Positions 8,415 through 16,840 of a stretch of DNA of 64,000 nt are shown one piece after another. Both the position numbers and the translations under genes were made by a program. Every line of letters begins with the position of its first letter. Position 1 is the stretch's first letter. The DNA comes from Pedobacter polysacchareus (lineage in GTDB: Bacteria; Bacteroidota; Bacteroidia; Sphingobacteriales; Sphingobacteriaceae): NCBI RefSeq assembly GCF_019802255.1, contig NZ_JAHYSS010000009.1, forward strand, positions 56,981-120,980. Reading direction: 5' to 3'. Below the pieces are notes generated by a model that saw only the letters and a list, made by a program, of their open reading frames with translations, did not search any database and had not been told where the DNA came from.

Positions 8415-11400
8415 CTACTTAAATGAGGCATTAATACCAAAAGTGAAATTTCTTGATAACGGATAGGCGCCATAATCCTCACCTTGTACACCGCTTGAGG
8501 TCGATTGGTTATTTACCTCAGGGTTGTAGCCGATATAATCGGTTTTGGTGAATAGGTTGGTTCCAGAAGTATATACACGGAAAGAAGAGAAATATTTTCC
8601 TACCCATTTGGCAGGTAGGGTATAGGCGATGGTTACATTTCTAAGGCGGATGTAAGAGGCATCTTCTACCTGATAAGTGGAAGGTCTGTTGTTAAATCCG
8701 TGTAGGTCGCCTAACCTGTCTGCGCGAGGTGTTTTACCATCTCCAGGTTGATCCGGGGAAAGCCATCTGTTTTTCAGCACTGAATAAGAGTTGGTATTGG
8801 CTTCGCCATTGGCCAGGTGTCTTCTGGTTAAGTTCAATACTTGTGAACCTTCTACACCCTGGATGAGGAAGCTCAATTCTATGCCTTTATAGCCTAATCT
8901 GTTGGTGATGCCATAGGTGTAATCTGGCTGATAGTTGCCAATTACAGTACGGTCGTTGGCATCAATAACGCCATCACCATTCACATCTTTAAACCTGAAA
9001 TCTCCAGGCGCCGGAGCGGCTGCTAATTTATCTTTCGGGGCATTGTTGATTTCTTGCTGATTTTGGTAGATGCCTTCTACCACATAACCGTAATAGCTGC
9101 CGATTGGGTCGCCGATGCGGGTAATGTGACGGATACCTGCACCACCAGTGCTTAGGATCGGATCGCCGGAAGCGCCTAATTTCAATACCTTGTTTTTGTT
9201 GGTAGAGAAGTTCATATCCGTGCTCCAGGTGAAGCTGCCTACTAAATTCTGAGTAGAAAGGGAAGCTTCAAAACCTTTGTTTTCCACCTCACCAATGTTC
9301 ATTAACGGGTTAGAGTTACCGTAACCCACTACTGCAGGCACTTGTACATTCAGGAGCAGGTTAGAAGTTTTCTTGTTGTACCAATCTAAGGATGCGAAGA
9401 TCCGGTTGCTCAGGAAGCTCATGTCCAGACCGATATCTACTTGTGTGTTTTTCTCCCAGGTCAGGTTTGGATTGCTTGGGGTAGAAGGGGCGATCCCGTT
9501 GGTCACGACATTGCCAAATACATAATTGTAAGGGCTCAATAGTCCAACAGCGGCATAGTTAGGGATCAGGAAGTTTCCTGTTTTACCCCAGCTTCCGCGC
9601 AGTTTAAAGTCGCTGATCCATTTGATGTTTTTCATGAATGCTTCATCAGACATTCTCCATCCGGCAGAGAAGGAAGGGAAGTACCCCACCTTGTTTCCTT
9701 CACCAAAGCGGGAAGCTCGGTCGGAACGGATGGTAGCAGTCAACAGGTAACGGTCCATAAAGGCATAGTTTACCCTACCCAGGTAAGATACCAGCGACCA
9801 TTCTTCTTCCGTTGCGGTACCACCGGTTACTTGTCCGCCGCTTACAGTTTGAACTAAATCGTCAGGGAAGTTTTCTGCTTGTACCTGATTGTTTCTGATC
9901 TTGTCTTTCTGTGCAGTATATCCGGCTAATGCAGAGATGCTGTGTACCCCAAATACCTTGTTGTAAGTCAGGAGGTTTTCCGACAGCCAGTTGGTTTCCA
10001 ATGAGGAGTTAGACTGTCCATAAGGAACCCCTACAGTGGCAGCACGGTCAATAAAGGCCTTTTCTCTGTAATATTTTCTATTGTAGTTGTTGATGTCTGT
10101 ACCGATCATGAACTTGTATTTCAGGCCATCCAAAAAGGTATATTCTGCATAGGCGCTGGCAAAACTTCTGAACTGTGAAAGGTCGTCGTGGATGTATTTT
10201 ACTACCGCCAGCGGGTTACTGGAAGCGGTCATATTGGTACCGGTTCCGTTTTCTGTGTTCAGGTGACTCTGGTTATTGCTTTGATTGATCGTACCATTTG
10301 GCAGGTAAGGGCTTACTGTTGGCGAATGTACCAGGGCGGTATAAACTGCTCCCGGAGGATCTGCGAAATAAGGGGCACTGGTAGATCCTTTGGCCTGATC
10401 TGTAAATGAAGGATTCACAATGGCACCGATACGCAGGTTTTTTACCGGATCAGATTCGATATTGATGCGGAAACTATAACGTTTAAAACCGGTTTTATCG
10501 ATGATACCACCTTGATTGAAATAGTTACCAGAGATGTAATAACCTAGTTTTTCTGCACCACCAGAAAGGGATAGGTTGTAGGATTGGATGTTGGAGTTTT
10601 TGAACAGCACATCCTGCCAGTCGGTATCTACACCTGTAGGATTGATGAAATCTTTAGGCAAGTAATAACTGGTATTGGTACTTCTGGTATAACGTACCGA
10701 GTTCGGGTCGTTGATGCTGGCATTTGGGAAATCCTGGAGGTAGGCATTGTTCTTCGCATTCAGCACATATTCGCTGAGCTCTTTTGAGTTCATCAGGTCT
10801 ACCTTGTTGGCCAGGGTTTGGATGCCATAATAGGAGTCGAAATTTACCGAAGTAGTGCCGTCTCTTTTTCCTTTTTTGGTGGTGATGATGATGACTCCGT
10901 TTGATCCTCTGGAACCATAAATGGCGGCAGCGGCAGCGTCTTTTAGCACCTCTACAGATTGAATATCTCCCGGGCTGATGGTTCCCAGCGGATTTGCCGG
11001 GGCAGGGCGGAAGGCTACTGTTCTTTTAGAAACATCGCCCTGCGTGGCAGATTCTACGTTTTTAGAGATGGGGAAACCATCTACTACATATAATGGTTCG
11101 TTACCTGCGGAGATGGAACCGACACCACGCACACGAATGGTGGTTGCGGCACCTGGTTCGCCACTTGGCTCTTGTACCTGTACCCCTGCGATCTGGCCTT
11201 GAATGGCATTCTCGAAGCTCGTTACGGGAATGTCTTTGATGCTTTTCGCACTGATTGAAGCAATAGAGCCGGTTAAGTTTCTTTTCTGCTGTGTACCATA
11301 TCCTACACCTACGACTACAATTTCATCTAATTTTTGCTGGTCAGGCATTAAATCTACATTGATGACTGTAGAAGAGCCTATGGCTACTTCCTTCGTGATG

Positions 11401-12011
11401 TAACTGATGTAAGAAAATACGAGAATACCTTTTTCAGGAACCCTAATGGTATATTTACCGTTAGAATTGGTGCTGGTGCTGATGTTTTTCCCTTTCAGTT
11501 TAATGGAAACGCCAGGCAGTATCTCCCCATTGCTGCCATCGGCCACTTTACCAGTGATGGTCAACTCTCTATAGACTTCGCTAAGGTTATTGGCGTTTTC
11601 TGCCGGTGTCGGTTCGGTACTGCCTTTTTCCTTTGGGCCGGTCTGACGGTGATCTGCTGAAGTTTTTGAATCCTTGAAATTGATGACATAAAACTGGTCA
11701 CTAATCTTTTTATAGTTGATGTTTACCGGAGAAAGCATATTGGTCAATGCCGTTTCAATGCTTTCATTTTGTGGTTTTTCTTTGGTTTGAACGAGAATGT
11801 TCTCGGCAAGCTTGCTGTCGAACATAATGGATACTTTGTGTATTTTTTCGAGTCCTTTCAATGCATCTTTAAGGGGCATCAATTGACGCATGGCCTCTGA
11901 AGGTGTGGTGGTGGCACTTTCCGGCACAAATGCAAAGGACTGCACACGACTAAATACCATCGATGCGCTGCCGATCACGAGGATCAGCAGCAAGTGTAGA
12001 ATTTTTACCAT
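8415..12011 (-). CDS. SusC/RagA-family TonB-dependent transporter with STN domain (PUL1)
   Basis: A 1198-aa outer-membrane importer. Domains in order: signal peptide; STN (secretin/TonB N-terminal signalling) domain at about residues 48-115; carboxypeptidase-regulatory-like domain (about 148-230); TonB box region LDEIVVVGVGYGTQQKR; plug with SIASISAKSIKDIPVTSFENAIQGQIAGV; and a 22-strand-type barrel ending NFTFGINASFK. The STN domain is the part that talks to a FecR anti-sigma factor, and fecR lies directly upstream (38-bp gap). Substrate binding should therefore release the ECF sigma encoded at 18194-18748. It is the main import channel of PUL1 with the following SusD. Confidence 0.95.
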   Translation of the reverse strand: MVKILHLLLILVIGSASMVFSRVQSFAFVPESATTTPSEAMRQLMPLKDALKGLEKIHKVSIMFDSKLAENILVQTKEKPQNESIETALTNMLSPVNINYKKISDQFYVINFKDSKTSADHRQTGPKEKGSTEPTPAENANNLSEVYRELTITGKVADGSNGEILPGVSIKLKGKNISTSTNSNGKYTIRVPEKGILVFSYISYITKEVAIGSSTVINVDLMPDQQKLDEIVVVGVGYGTQQKRNLTGSIASISAKSIKDIPVTSFENAIQGQIAGVQVQEPSGEPGAATTIRVRGVGSISAGNEPLYVVDGFPISKNVESATQGDVSKRTVAFRPAPANPLGTISPGDIQSVEVLKDAAAAAIYGSRGSNGVIIITTKKGKRDGTTSVNFDSYYGIQTLANKVDLMNSKELSEYVLNAKNNAYLQDFPNASINDPNSVRYTRSTNTSYYLPKDFINPTGVDTDWQDVLFKNSNIQSYNLSLSGGAEKLGYYISGNYFNQGGIIDKTGFKRYSFRINIESDPVKNLRIGAIVNPSFTDQAKGSTSAPYFADPPGAVYTALVHSPTVSPYLPNGTINQSNNQSHLNTENGTGTNMTASSNPLAVVKYIHDDLSQFRSFASAYAEYTFLDGLKYKFMIGTDINNYNRKYYREKAFIDRAATVGVPYGQSNSSLETNWLSENLLTYNKVFGVHSISALAGYTAQKDKIRNNQVQAENFPDDLVQTVSGGQVTGGTATEEEWSLVSYLGRVNYAFMDRYLLTATIRSDRASRFGEGNKVGYFPSFSAGWRMSDEAFMKNIKWISDFKLRGSWGKTGNFLIPNYAAVGLLSPYNYVFGNVVTNGIAPSTPSNPNLTWEKNTQVDIGLDMSFLSNRIFASLDWYNKKTSNLLLNVQVPAVVGYGNSNPLMNIGEVENKGFEASLSTQNLVGSFTWSTDMNFSTNKNKVLKLGASGDPILSTGGAGIRHITRIGDPIGSYYGYVVEGIYQNQQEINNAPKDKLAAAPAPGDFRFKDVNGDGVIDANDRTVIGNYQPDYTYGITNRLGYKGIELSFLIQGVEGSQVLNLTRRHLANGEANTNSYSVLKNRWLSPDQPGDGKTPRADRLGDLHGFNNRPSTYQVEDASYIRLRNVTIAYTLPAKWVGKYFSSFRVYTSGTNLFTKTDYIGYNPEVNNQSTSSGVQGEDYGAYPLSRNFTFGINASFK

Positions 12012-12049
12012 GGTTTGGTTGGTTTAGTTGATAAAATTAGTTAGTTGAC

Positions 12050-12901
12050 TCAGGGGGTATTCGTAACAATAAGCGTATCTCCTTTTTTAGTGAAATTGAT
12101 ATTAAATGTTTCTGATAATGCATGAATCAGGGTATTGATGTTGGTAGTTGGGGCAGATCCGGACAGGTTCATGTCCAGCATTTTAGGATCTTCGACCAGG
12201 ATTTCCAGTCCATAAGTGTTGTGTAGGGTGTTGAGTACTTCTTTCAATGGCGTTTTGTCGAACACCAGGCGGTCGGTTTTCCAGGATGAGTAAATCGTTG
12301 GATCTACCATCCGTTTGGTATAAGATTTTTCCTTGCTTTGGTACTCTACAAGGTCGCCAGGCTTCATTTGAATGATATTGGTTTTGTGGTCCTGTCCTTC
12401 CATTCGGAAGTCTATTTTTCCTGAATTCAGCACCACACGGGTATCGTGGTTTCTGGCGCTGATGTTAAATTCAGTACCCAATACTTCAACTGACAGTTGA
12501 TCCGGCATTCTTACAAAAAACTTTTGGTGGGAGCGCGTGTGTTTTACCGAGAAGTACGCTTCTCCATCCACCTTTACTTCCCGATCCCCATTGCCGGACC
12601 AGTTTTTACGATAGCTCAGCTGACTATTTCCATTCAAGGTCACGACAGAACTGTCGGGAAGAACAACACGTAAGGTTTGTCCATACTTGGTGAGGTGATG
12701 GATTTCTGCGTTTTGTTCTTTTAAAAACCATACGCCGATGGTGGTCACCAGGATCAGCATTGCTGCAGCAGCGATGATCTGTTTATTGAACCAGGGCTTT
12801 AGTTTCCTTACCGGCGTTTCTTGGTCGTCCAGCATAGGAGCTAGCTTTTCCCATGCGGCATCGATTCGTTCCAGGTCGTTTTTGAAGGTTTTTTTAGTCA
12901 T
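12050..12901 (-). CDS. FecR-family anti-sigma factor (PUL1)
   Basis: A 283-aa protein with a short cytoplasmic N-terminus (ERIDAAWEKLAPMLDDQE, sigma-binding part), one transmembrane helix (about residues 49-67, IIAAAAMLILVTTIGVWFL), a periplasmic FecR domain (LTKYGQTLRVVLPDSSVVTLNGNSQLSY, about 78-180) and a C-terminal DUF4974-type domain (KTPLKEVLNTLHNTYGLEILVED, about 215-283) that contacts the STN domain of SusC. It is the first gene of the fecR-susC-susD-PIG-L unit and has an ECF-type promoter 31 bp upstream. Unusually, the cognate sigma gene is not adjacent but about 5.3 kb upstream on the same strand, beyond three metabolic genes. Confidence 0.93.
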   Translation of the reverse strand: MTKKTFKNDLERIDAAWEKLAPMLDDQETPVRKLKPWFNKQIIAAAAMLILVTTIGVWFLKEQNAEIHHLTKYGQTLRVVLPDSSVVTLNGNSQLSYRKNWSGNGDREVKVDGEAYFSVKHTRSHQKFFVRMPDQLSVEVLGTEFNISARNHDTRVVLNSGKIDFRMEGQDHKTNIIQMKPGDLVEYQSKEKSYTKRMVDPTIYSSWKTDRLVFDKTPLKEVLNTLHNTYGLEILVEDPKMLDMNLSGSAPTTNINTLIHALSETFNINFTKKGDTLIVTNTP

Positions 12902-12931
12902 TTTGTGTGGGGATGATGTGTTATTTTACGC

Positions 12932-12960
12932 TAAGACGCTGTGTTTTTGGTTTTGTACTG
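12932..12960 (-). promoter_or_regulatory. ECF-sigma promoter of fecR-susC-susD (copy A)
   Basis: On the minus strand CAGTACAAAA (12960-12951) is followed by CGTCTTA (12938-12932), with exactly 16 nt between AGTAC and CGTCT. The same two blocks with identical spacing occur before the lyase gene (15728-15756) and the MFS gene (18137-18165). CGTC is a common -10 core of ECF sigma factors. Predicted 5' UTR is about 25 nt. Confidence 0.7.
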
Positions 12961-12971
12961 TATAATTGTGA

Positions 12972-15623
12972 TTATTTTTTAATTGACTTTTGCGGTTCTT
13001 CATTTCTTAACCAGTAAAGCAAGTAAGGAACATTGTAAGCATGTGTCCAGCCGAATACACGAAGTCCGTTTCTGACATCCCATTCTGCATATTCTTTTTC
13101 CGGATCCTGAGGGAAGTGGGTTATCTTTAACAAGGTTTCTGCGAGTTGTTTCTGTGTGGCATTGTTGTCAAACTTAACATTGGCCTGGTCTGTTTTTAGC
13201 ACTGCTGCACGTTCCAGCGCTCTGTCCATAAAGCTTTGATCTTTGGTGAACTCATAGCCAATCAGTAAGCTGTGGATAGAAGATAGGTAGGATTCCATGA
13301 AGTAGGCGATTGGTTCATTGTCTCTCACCGAACGGGCATGGGTAATGAGTGCCTGTTTCACTTTTTCATCTCGGGTGATCCGGTAATATTTGCTGAGGCC
13401 CTGAGAGGCATATACCTGCGAATAGCCGTAACGGTCTACCACCAGACTGCTGTTTTGTTCAGTTCCGTTTTGCAGGTCCAGCATGTGTTTGATTCGGTCT
13501 TTCAGATCGGTCAGGTAGATTTCATCTTTGGTCGCATCGTATACTTCGGTCATGTTCCATACAGATAAATAAAGACGGCGGCCCATCAGGTCATGATCGC
13601 CCCAGATGCGTTTTACATAGGTGTCTGCAGTCTGACGGGCAATTTCCAGGCCTCGGTGATCTCCGGTCAGGTAATAATCTGCCAGCCATCCCTGTACCCA
13701 GACGTGTGCGCTCAGTACTGCCGACCAATGCTGATCGCCATGTCTTTTTCCGATGCCCAGGTAAGGGGTCGTGTTGTCTGGTGCTTCTTTGCTTTGCAGG
13801 TAATCGAGCACAGGATTGGTATCCCCGTGGTATACTGGTTTTTTAGGCCAATGGATATTGTCGATATCCATGGTATGTCTGCTCATCGCCTGTGCGGCAT
13901 TGTAAAACCTCGGATCACCGGTTCTCATGAATTGCATCCATAACATATAGTCTTGTGCAGGTTCGTTGTTGGCCCACATTTCCCATTTGTTGTTGATGTA
14001 GTAGTTTTTAAAATCGCCATGTTCAAACATGCCATACCATGGGGCCCAGTTTTGGTTGAAGAACATCCAGTCGAACTTATAATCCATTCCACGCTCAAAT
14101 TCCGAGAAGGTCGTGTTGTGAGGGGAGAAGGAGCCAAAAACTTTCGATACAGCATAGGCTTGCGGAGCGGCATGTGCCACTGGTGGATCCAGGAAATAAT
14201 TGAGTGATTTTTGAATGGCAGGGGTACTCACACTGGCCTCATGGAAGTAATAAACCAGTTCGCTGGTTTTTGCGAGTCCTTGTGCGAAATTCCCTAATAT
14301 CCCATCATCCGGGGCGTTGGTATCCCTGGCAAAGCTCATCGGCCCTGCTTGCGGCGACCATAAATAGGCGGTAGCAAGCTGCTGATCTGCGATGATGTTC
14401 AGTTCTTTAGGGTATTCTTCAAAGAAATGCTTGATGCCGATGGCAATGCCCCATTTTTTATCACTGATGTCCATCCAGCCACTGGCTTTCGCGGTTTTTA
14501 GCTGCTCCTTATTGTCGGTGGTTAAGCTGGCAGAGAAGCCTTCAATTCTTTTGGTATCTGTAGATTCCGGTACTGGAGCTACTTTATTTGGTTTCGGCCC
14601 GGTTTGGAACAGTGAGGTGTTCTGTGTTCCATTTCCGGAGAATTCGTATACTTTTTCTGCCGGGTTTTCCCACCATTTACCATCTTTATACCCCACTTTG
14701 TAGGAGATGACACCATTTAATTTGTAATGGAGAGAGAAGCCTGTGCCTGCAATCTGGTCGTTTGGTTTAGACCAGCCTTTATCGCTGCTTTCTTCTTCCG
14801 AAAGGATGTCTTTGCTTTGTGTAGCGATCCTGGCATGTTCTCCTTTTTTGATCTCATGCTGATCCGGGACGCCGGTGTAGACAAAGGTATGGAGCACTTT
14901 AACATAAGATTTTCCAGCATAAACATGGACTCTGAGCACGAATGGCGCGGGGTTATTGTCTTTTCTGTTGTAGCGGTATTCTCCTTCAAGTCGGATGATG
15001 CCATGTAATGGCCCTGAGCCTTTTTCGATGACGCTTCTGGTGATGACCGCCTTGGATTTGTCTATGCCGGCCTGATCTAAAAGATCGAGGAAGGAAGCCC
15101 TGTCTTTTGCACCTTCCGCGATGATGTCTGAGACATTGAACCCGTTTTTATCGGTGTCTAGCTGTACGGTTTCAAAGAAACCCCCATTGTCTTTCTTGAT
15201 TTTGAAGTTCAATGGGCCGGTGCTGACTTCCGTATAGCTGCCCATGGGTTGTACATTTCTGATCACTACACGATCGCCTTTAAAGGTTTCTCTTTTGACA
15301 TCGCTGCCGTATTCCAGGGTATAATTGTCGTTGGCATCGGTAAAGAAAAATACCCAGATCCATTTGATGCTGTTGTTAAGGGGCATCCAGTTGTTGACTT
15401 CCGTGATTTGGGAAGGGATTTCTTTGCCTTGTTTATTGAGCAGTCGGACATGGTCCGGAGAATATAGTGCGCCGATTGGAATGGGGATACCCATGGTAGT
15501 TGGGGCGCCTTCCTGGTGTTTTTCAACTTTTAGCGGGATTCGTTCTGCTGCGATTGCATTGAATTGAACCAGGAGGAGCAAGGATAAGGTAAGGAAGGTT
15601 TGGCTTAGCTTTTTCATTGGCAT
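12972..15623 (-). CDS. PcRGLX/YetA-like exo-rhamnogalacturonan lyase family protein
   Basis: An 883-aa secreted protein: signal peptide LSQTFLTLSLLLLVQFNAIA. The N-terminal RIFT-barrel-like region (IPLKVEKHQEGAPTTMGIPIPIG, DHVRLLNKQGKEIPSQ, NSIKWIWVFFFTD; residues about 25-110) matches the PcRGLX/YetA N-terminal domain. A beta-sandwich region follows (about 110-480), then an alpha/alpha-toroid half (about 500-870; GDQHWSAVLSAHVWVQGWLADYYLTG). The family includes fungal PL26 exo-rhamnogalacturonan lyase. Two ATGs two codons apart are possible (15623 or 15617). It has its own ECF-type promoter about 100 bp upstream and a hairpin in the leader. Presumed role: periplasmic or surface depolymerisation of the PUL1 substrate. 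The uronate polymer is inferred, not shown. Confidence 0.75.
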   Translation of the reverse strand: MPMKKLSQTFLTLSLLLLVQFNAIAAERIPLKVEKHQEGAPTTMGIPIPIGALYSPDHVRLLNKQGKEIPSQITEVNNWMPLNNSIKWIWVFFFTDANDNYTLEYGSDVKRETFKGDRVVIRNVQPMGSYTEVSTGPLNFKIKKDNGGFFETVQLDTDKNGFNVSDIIAEGAKDRASFLDLLDQAGIDKSKAVITRSVIEKGSGPLHGIIRLEGEYRYNRKDNNPAPFVLRVHVYAGKSYVKVLHTFVYTGVPDQHEIKKGEHARIATQSKDILSEEESSDKGWSKPNDQIAGTGFSLHYKLNGVISYKVGYKDGKWWENPAEKVYEFSGNGTQNTSLFQTGPKPNKVAPVPESTDTKRIEGFSASLTTDNKEQLKTAKASGWMDISDKKWGIAIGIKHFFEEYPKELNIIADQQLATAYLWSPQAGPMSFARDTNAPDDGILGNFAQGLAKTSELVYYFHEASVSTPAIQKSLNYFLDPPVAHAAPQAYAVSKVFGSFSPHNTTFSEFERGMDYKFDWMFFNQNWAPWYGMFEHGDFKNYYINNKWEMWANNEPAQDYMLWMQFMRTGDPRFYNAAQAMSRHTMDIDNIHWPKKPVYHGDTNPVLDYLQSKEAPDNTTPYLGIGKRHGDQHWSAVLSAHVWVQGWLADYYLTGDHRGLEIARQTADTYVKRIWGDHDLMGRRLYLSVWNMTEVYDATKDEIYLTDLKDRIKHMLDLQNGTEQNSSLVVDRYGYSQVYASQGLSKYYRITRDEKVKQALITHARSVRDNEPIAYFMESYLSSIHSLLIGYEFTKDQSFMDRALERAAVLKTDQANVKFDNNATQKQLAETLLKITHFPQDPEKEYAEWDVRNGLRVFGWTHAYNVPYLLYWLRNEEPQKSIKK

Positions 15624-15650
15624 ATTGGTTTTTATCGGTTCGTAAGCTAC

Positions 15651-15694
15651 CCTAAGCTTATTCCTTACATTTTAAGTAATGGACAAAGCTTAGG
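15651..15694 (-). ncRNA. Leader hairpin in the 5' UTR of the lyase gene
   Basis: CCTAAGCTT (15651-15659) and AAGCTTAGG (15686-15694) form a 9-bp stem. Inside it, TCCATTAC can pair with GTAAGGA with one bulge, giving a long single hairpin of 44 nt. It lies between the predicted transcription start (about 15722) and the ATG (15623). It could be a stability or attenuation element; no known riboswitch was recognised. Confidence 0.5.
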
Positions 15695-15727
15695 TTGGTT
15701 TTAGCTGTGGATAGGTTTGTTTCCTGA

Positions 15728-15756
15728 TAAGACGGGGCAGTTTTGATTTTGTACTG
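15728..15756 (-). promoter_or_regulatory. ECF-sigma promoter of the lyase gene (copy B)
   Basis: Minus strand: CAGTACAAAATCAAAA (from 15756) and CGTCTTA (15734-15728), with the same 16-nt spacing as copies A and C. The match to copy C continues upstream of the -10 (GCCCCGTCT). Confidence 0.7.
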
Positions 15757-15956
15757 TGTTTATTTGGTTTTTCTTGGGAGGGGGATAGTTTTCCTTGAAG
15801 GGATAAGTTTTTTGCAGGCGGATATTGTTTTTGAGGTTAAGGCTAATGTTGTTTTAATGTGTTTTGATGAGTGTGTTGGAGTGCTTACGGTTTTTATATT
15901 GAGTAGCTTGCATAAGCTAGATAGGTATTTGAGTACAAAGAGGCCAAAGAGGTGGT

Positions 15957-15988
15957 TATTCTATGGTGGGACTCAGCTCCATAGAATA
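15957..15988 (-). terminator. Hairpin after the ROK kinase gene
   Basis: A perfect 10-bp stem TATTCTATGG (15957-15966)/CCATAGAATA (15979-15988) with a 12-nt loop, starting 10 nt after the ROK stop codon. There is no strong T-run on the minus strand, so it may be a weak terminator or a transcript-end protecting hairpin. Confidence 0.5.
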
Positions 15989-15997
15989 TTTTATCTT

Positions 15998-16840
15998 CTA
16001 GTTAAAATATAATGCGGCAGCGCCGAGAATGGCAATATTCTCTGTTTCTGAAGGGGTAATCTGGATGTTTTTAATCACTGGCTGATAAGGAAATTCCTGT
16101 AATTCTGCCCATAAGGTAGTCCTGAAAAATGGGAATGCTTTACTTACCGATCCGCCCATGACAATCATGTCCGGATCTACGGCATAGAGGATGGTTTTAA
16201 CCAGCCAGCTGAGGTGTTTCCCATATTCCTGGAAAACTTGTAATGCGGCAAGCTCTCCACTGGCTGCTCTTTTATACATTTCCTCACCAGAGCTTTGGTG
16301 GAAATGGCTGAAGAAATTGCCGCTGCAGTAAAACTCATAGTTATGCTCCAGGTAGGGGATCATTCCAAATTCACCGGCACCGCAGTTGCGGCCTTCATAA
16401 AGTTTGCCATCGCAAATGATGCCTGCGGCTACACCAGTACCTAGAATGAGACCAGTTAGGTTGTTTTTTTTCTTGCCCATACCGTAATGCCATTCTCCGA
16501 CAGCGAAGCAATTGGCATCGTTGTTCATGAAGACTGGGACCTGGAAATGATTTTCCAGAATGGCTTTCAGGGGCACTGCTTTCCAGGAAGGGATATTTTG
16601 TACATCGTAAACGATGCCTTCTTTGGTGTCAAGAATACCGGGAACACCAATTCCAATGGCTTCCACTTTAGGGTTCATGACTTTGCTGATCGAGTCGATC
16701 ACCTGTTTGATGACTGTGGATTCATCGCTTTTGGATTGGATCCGATCGCTGTCGATTTTAGTTATTTCTTGTCCGTTTACCAGTCCGGAGCGCACATTGG
16801 TGCCTCCAAGATCTACGCCAATCAGTATCTTATTGTTCAT
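15998..16840 (-). CDS. ROK-family sugar kinase
   Basis: A 280-aa cytoplasmic kinase. The N-terminal phosphate-binding motif GVDLGGTNVRSGLV is at residues 8-21, followed by IGIGVPGILD (60s), the NDANCFAVGEW catalytic region (about 115-125) and the GLILGTGVAAGIICDG glycine loop (about 134-149). The usual ROK zinc cluster CxCGxxGC is reduced to one cysteine in EFYCSGNFF, a variant seen in some branches. ROK kinases phosphorylate glucose, fructose, GlcNAc, ManNAc or allose. The start codon overlaps the stop of the MFS transporter by 4 bp (ATGA), so a sugar imported by that transporter is probably phosphorylated here. Confidence 0.9.
   Translation of the reverse strand: MNNKILIGVDLGGTNVRSGLVNGQEITKIDSDRIQSKSDESTVIKQVIDSISKVMNPKVEAIGIGVPGILDTKEGIVYDVQNIPSWKAVPLKAILENHFQVPVFMNNDANCFAVGEWHYGMGKKKNNLTGLILGTGVAAGIICDGKLYEGRNCGAGEFGMIPYLEHNYEFYCSGNFFSHFHQSSGEEMYKRAASGELAALQVFQEYGKHLSWLVKTILYAVDPDMIVMGGSVSKAFPFFRTTLWAELQEFPYQPVIKNIQITPSETENIAILGAAALYFN

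Larger units (their letters stand above)
15624..15997. other. Intergenic region between the ROK kinase and the lyase
   Basis: A 374-bp stretch with no convincing gene. It holds the lyase leader hairpin, the ECF promoter copy B, a 6-bp hairpin (TAGCTT gcat AAGCTA, 15904-15919) and the end hairpin of the ROK gene. The T-rich middle (15760-15890) shows nothing I can interpret. Confidence 0.6.

Noticed and set aside
15743..16012. 89-aa open frame on the plus strand between ROK and lyase
   Set aside because: Composition is low-complexity hydrophobic, it overlaps the ECF promoter region and the 3' end of the ROK gene, and has no recognisable feature.
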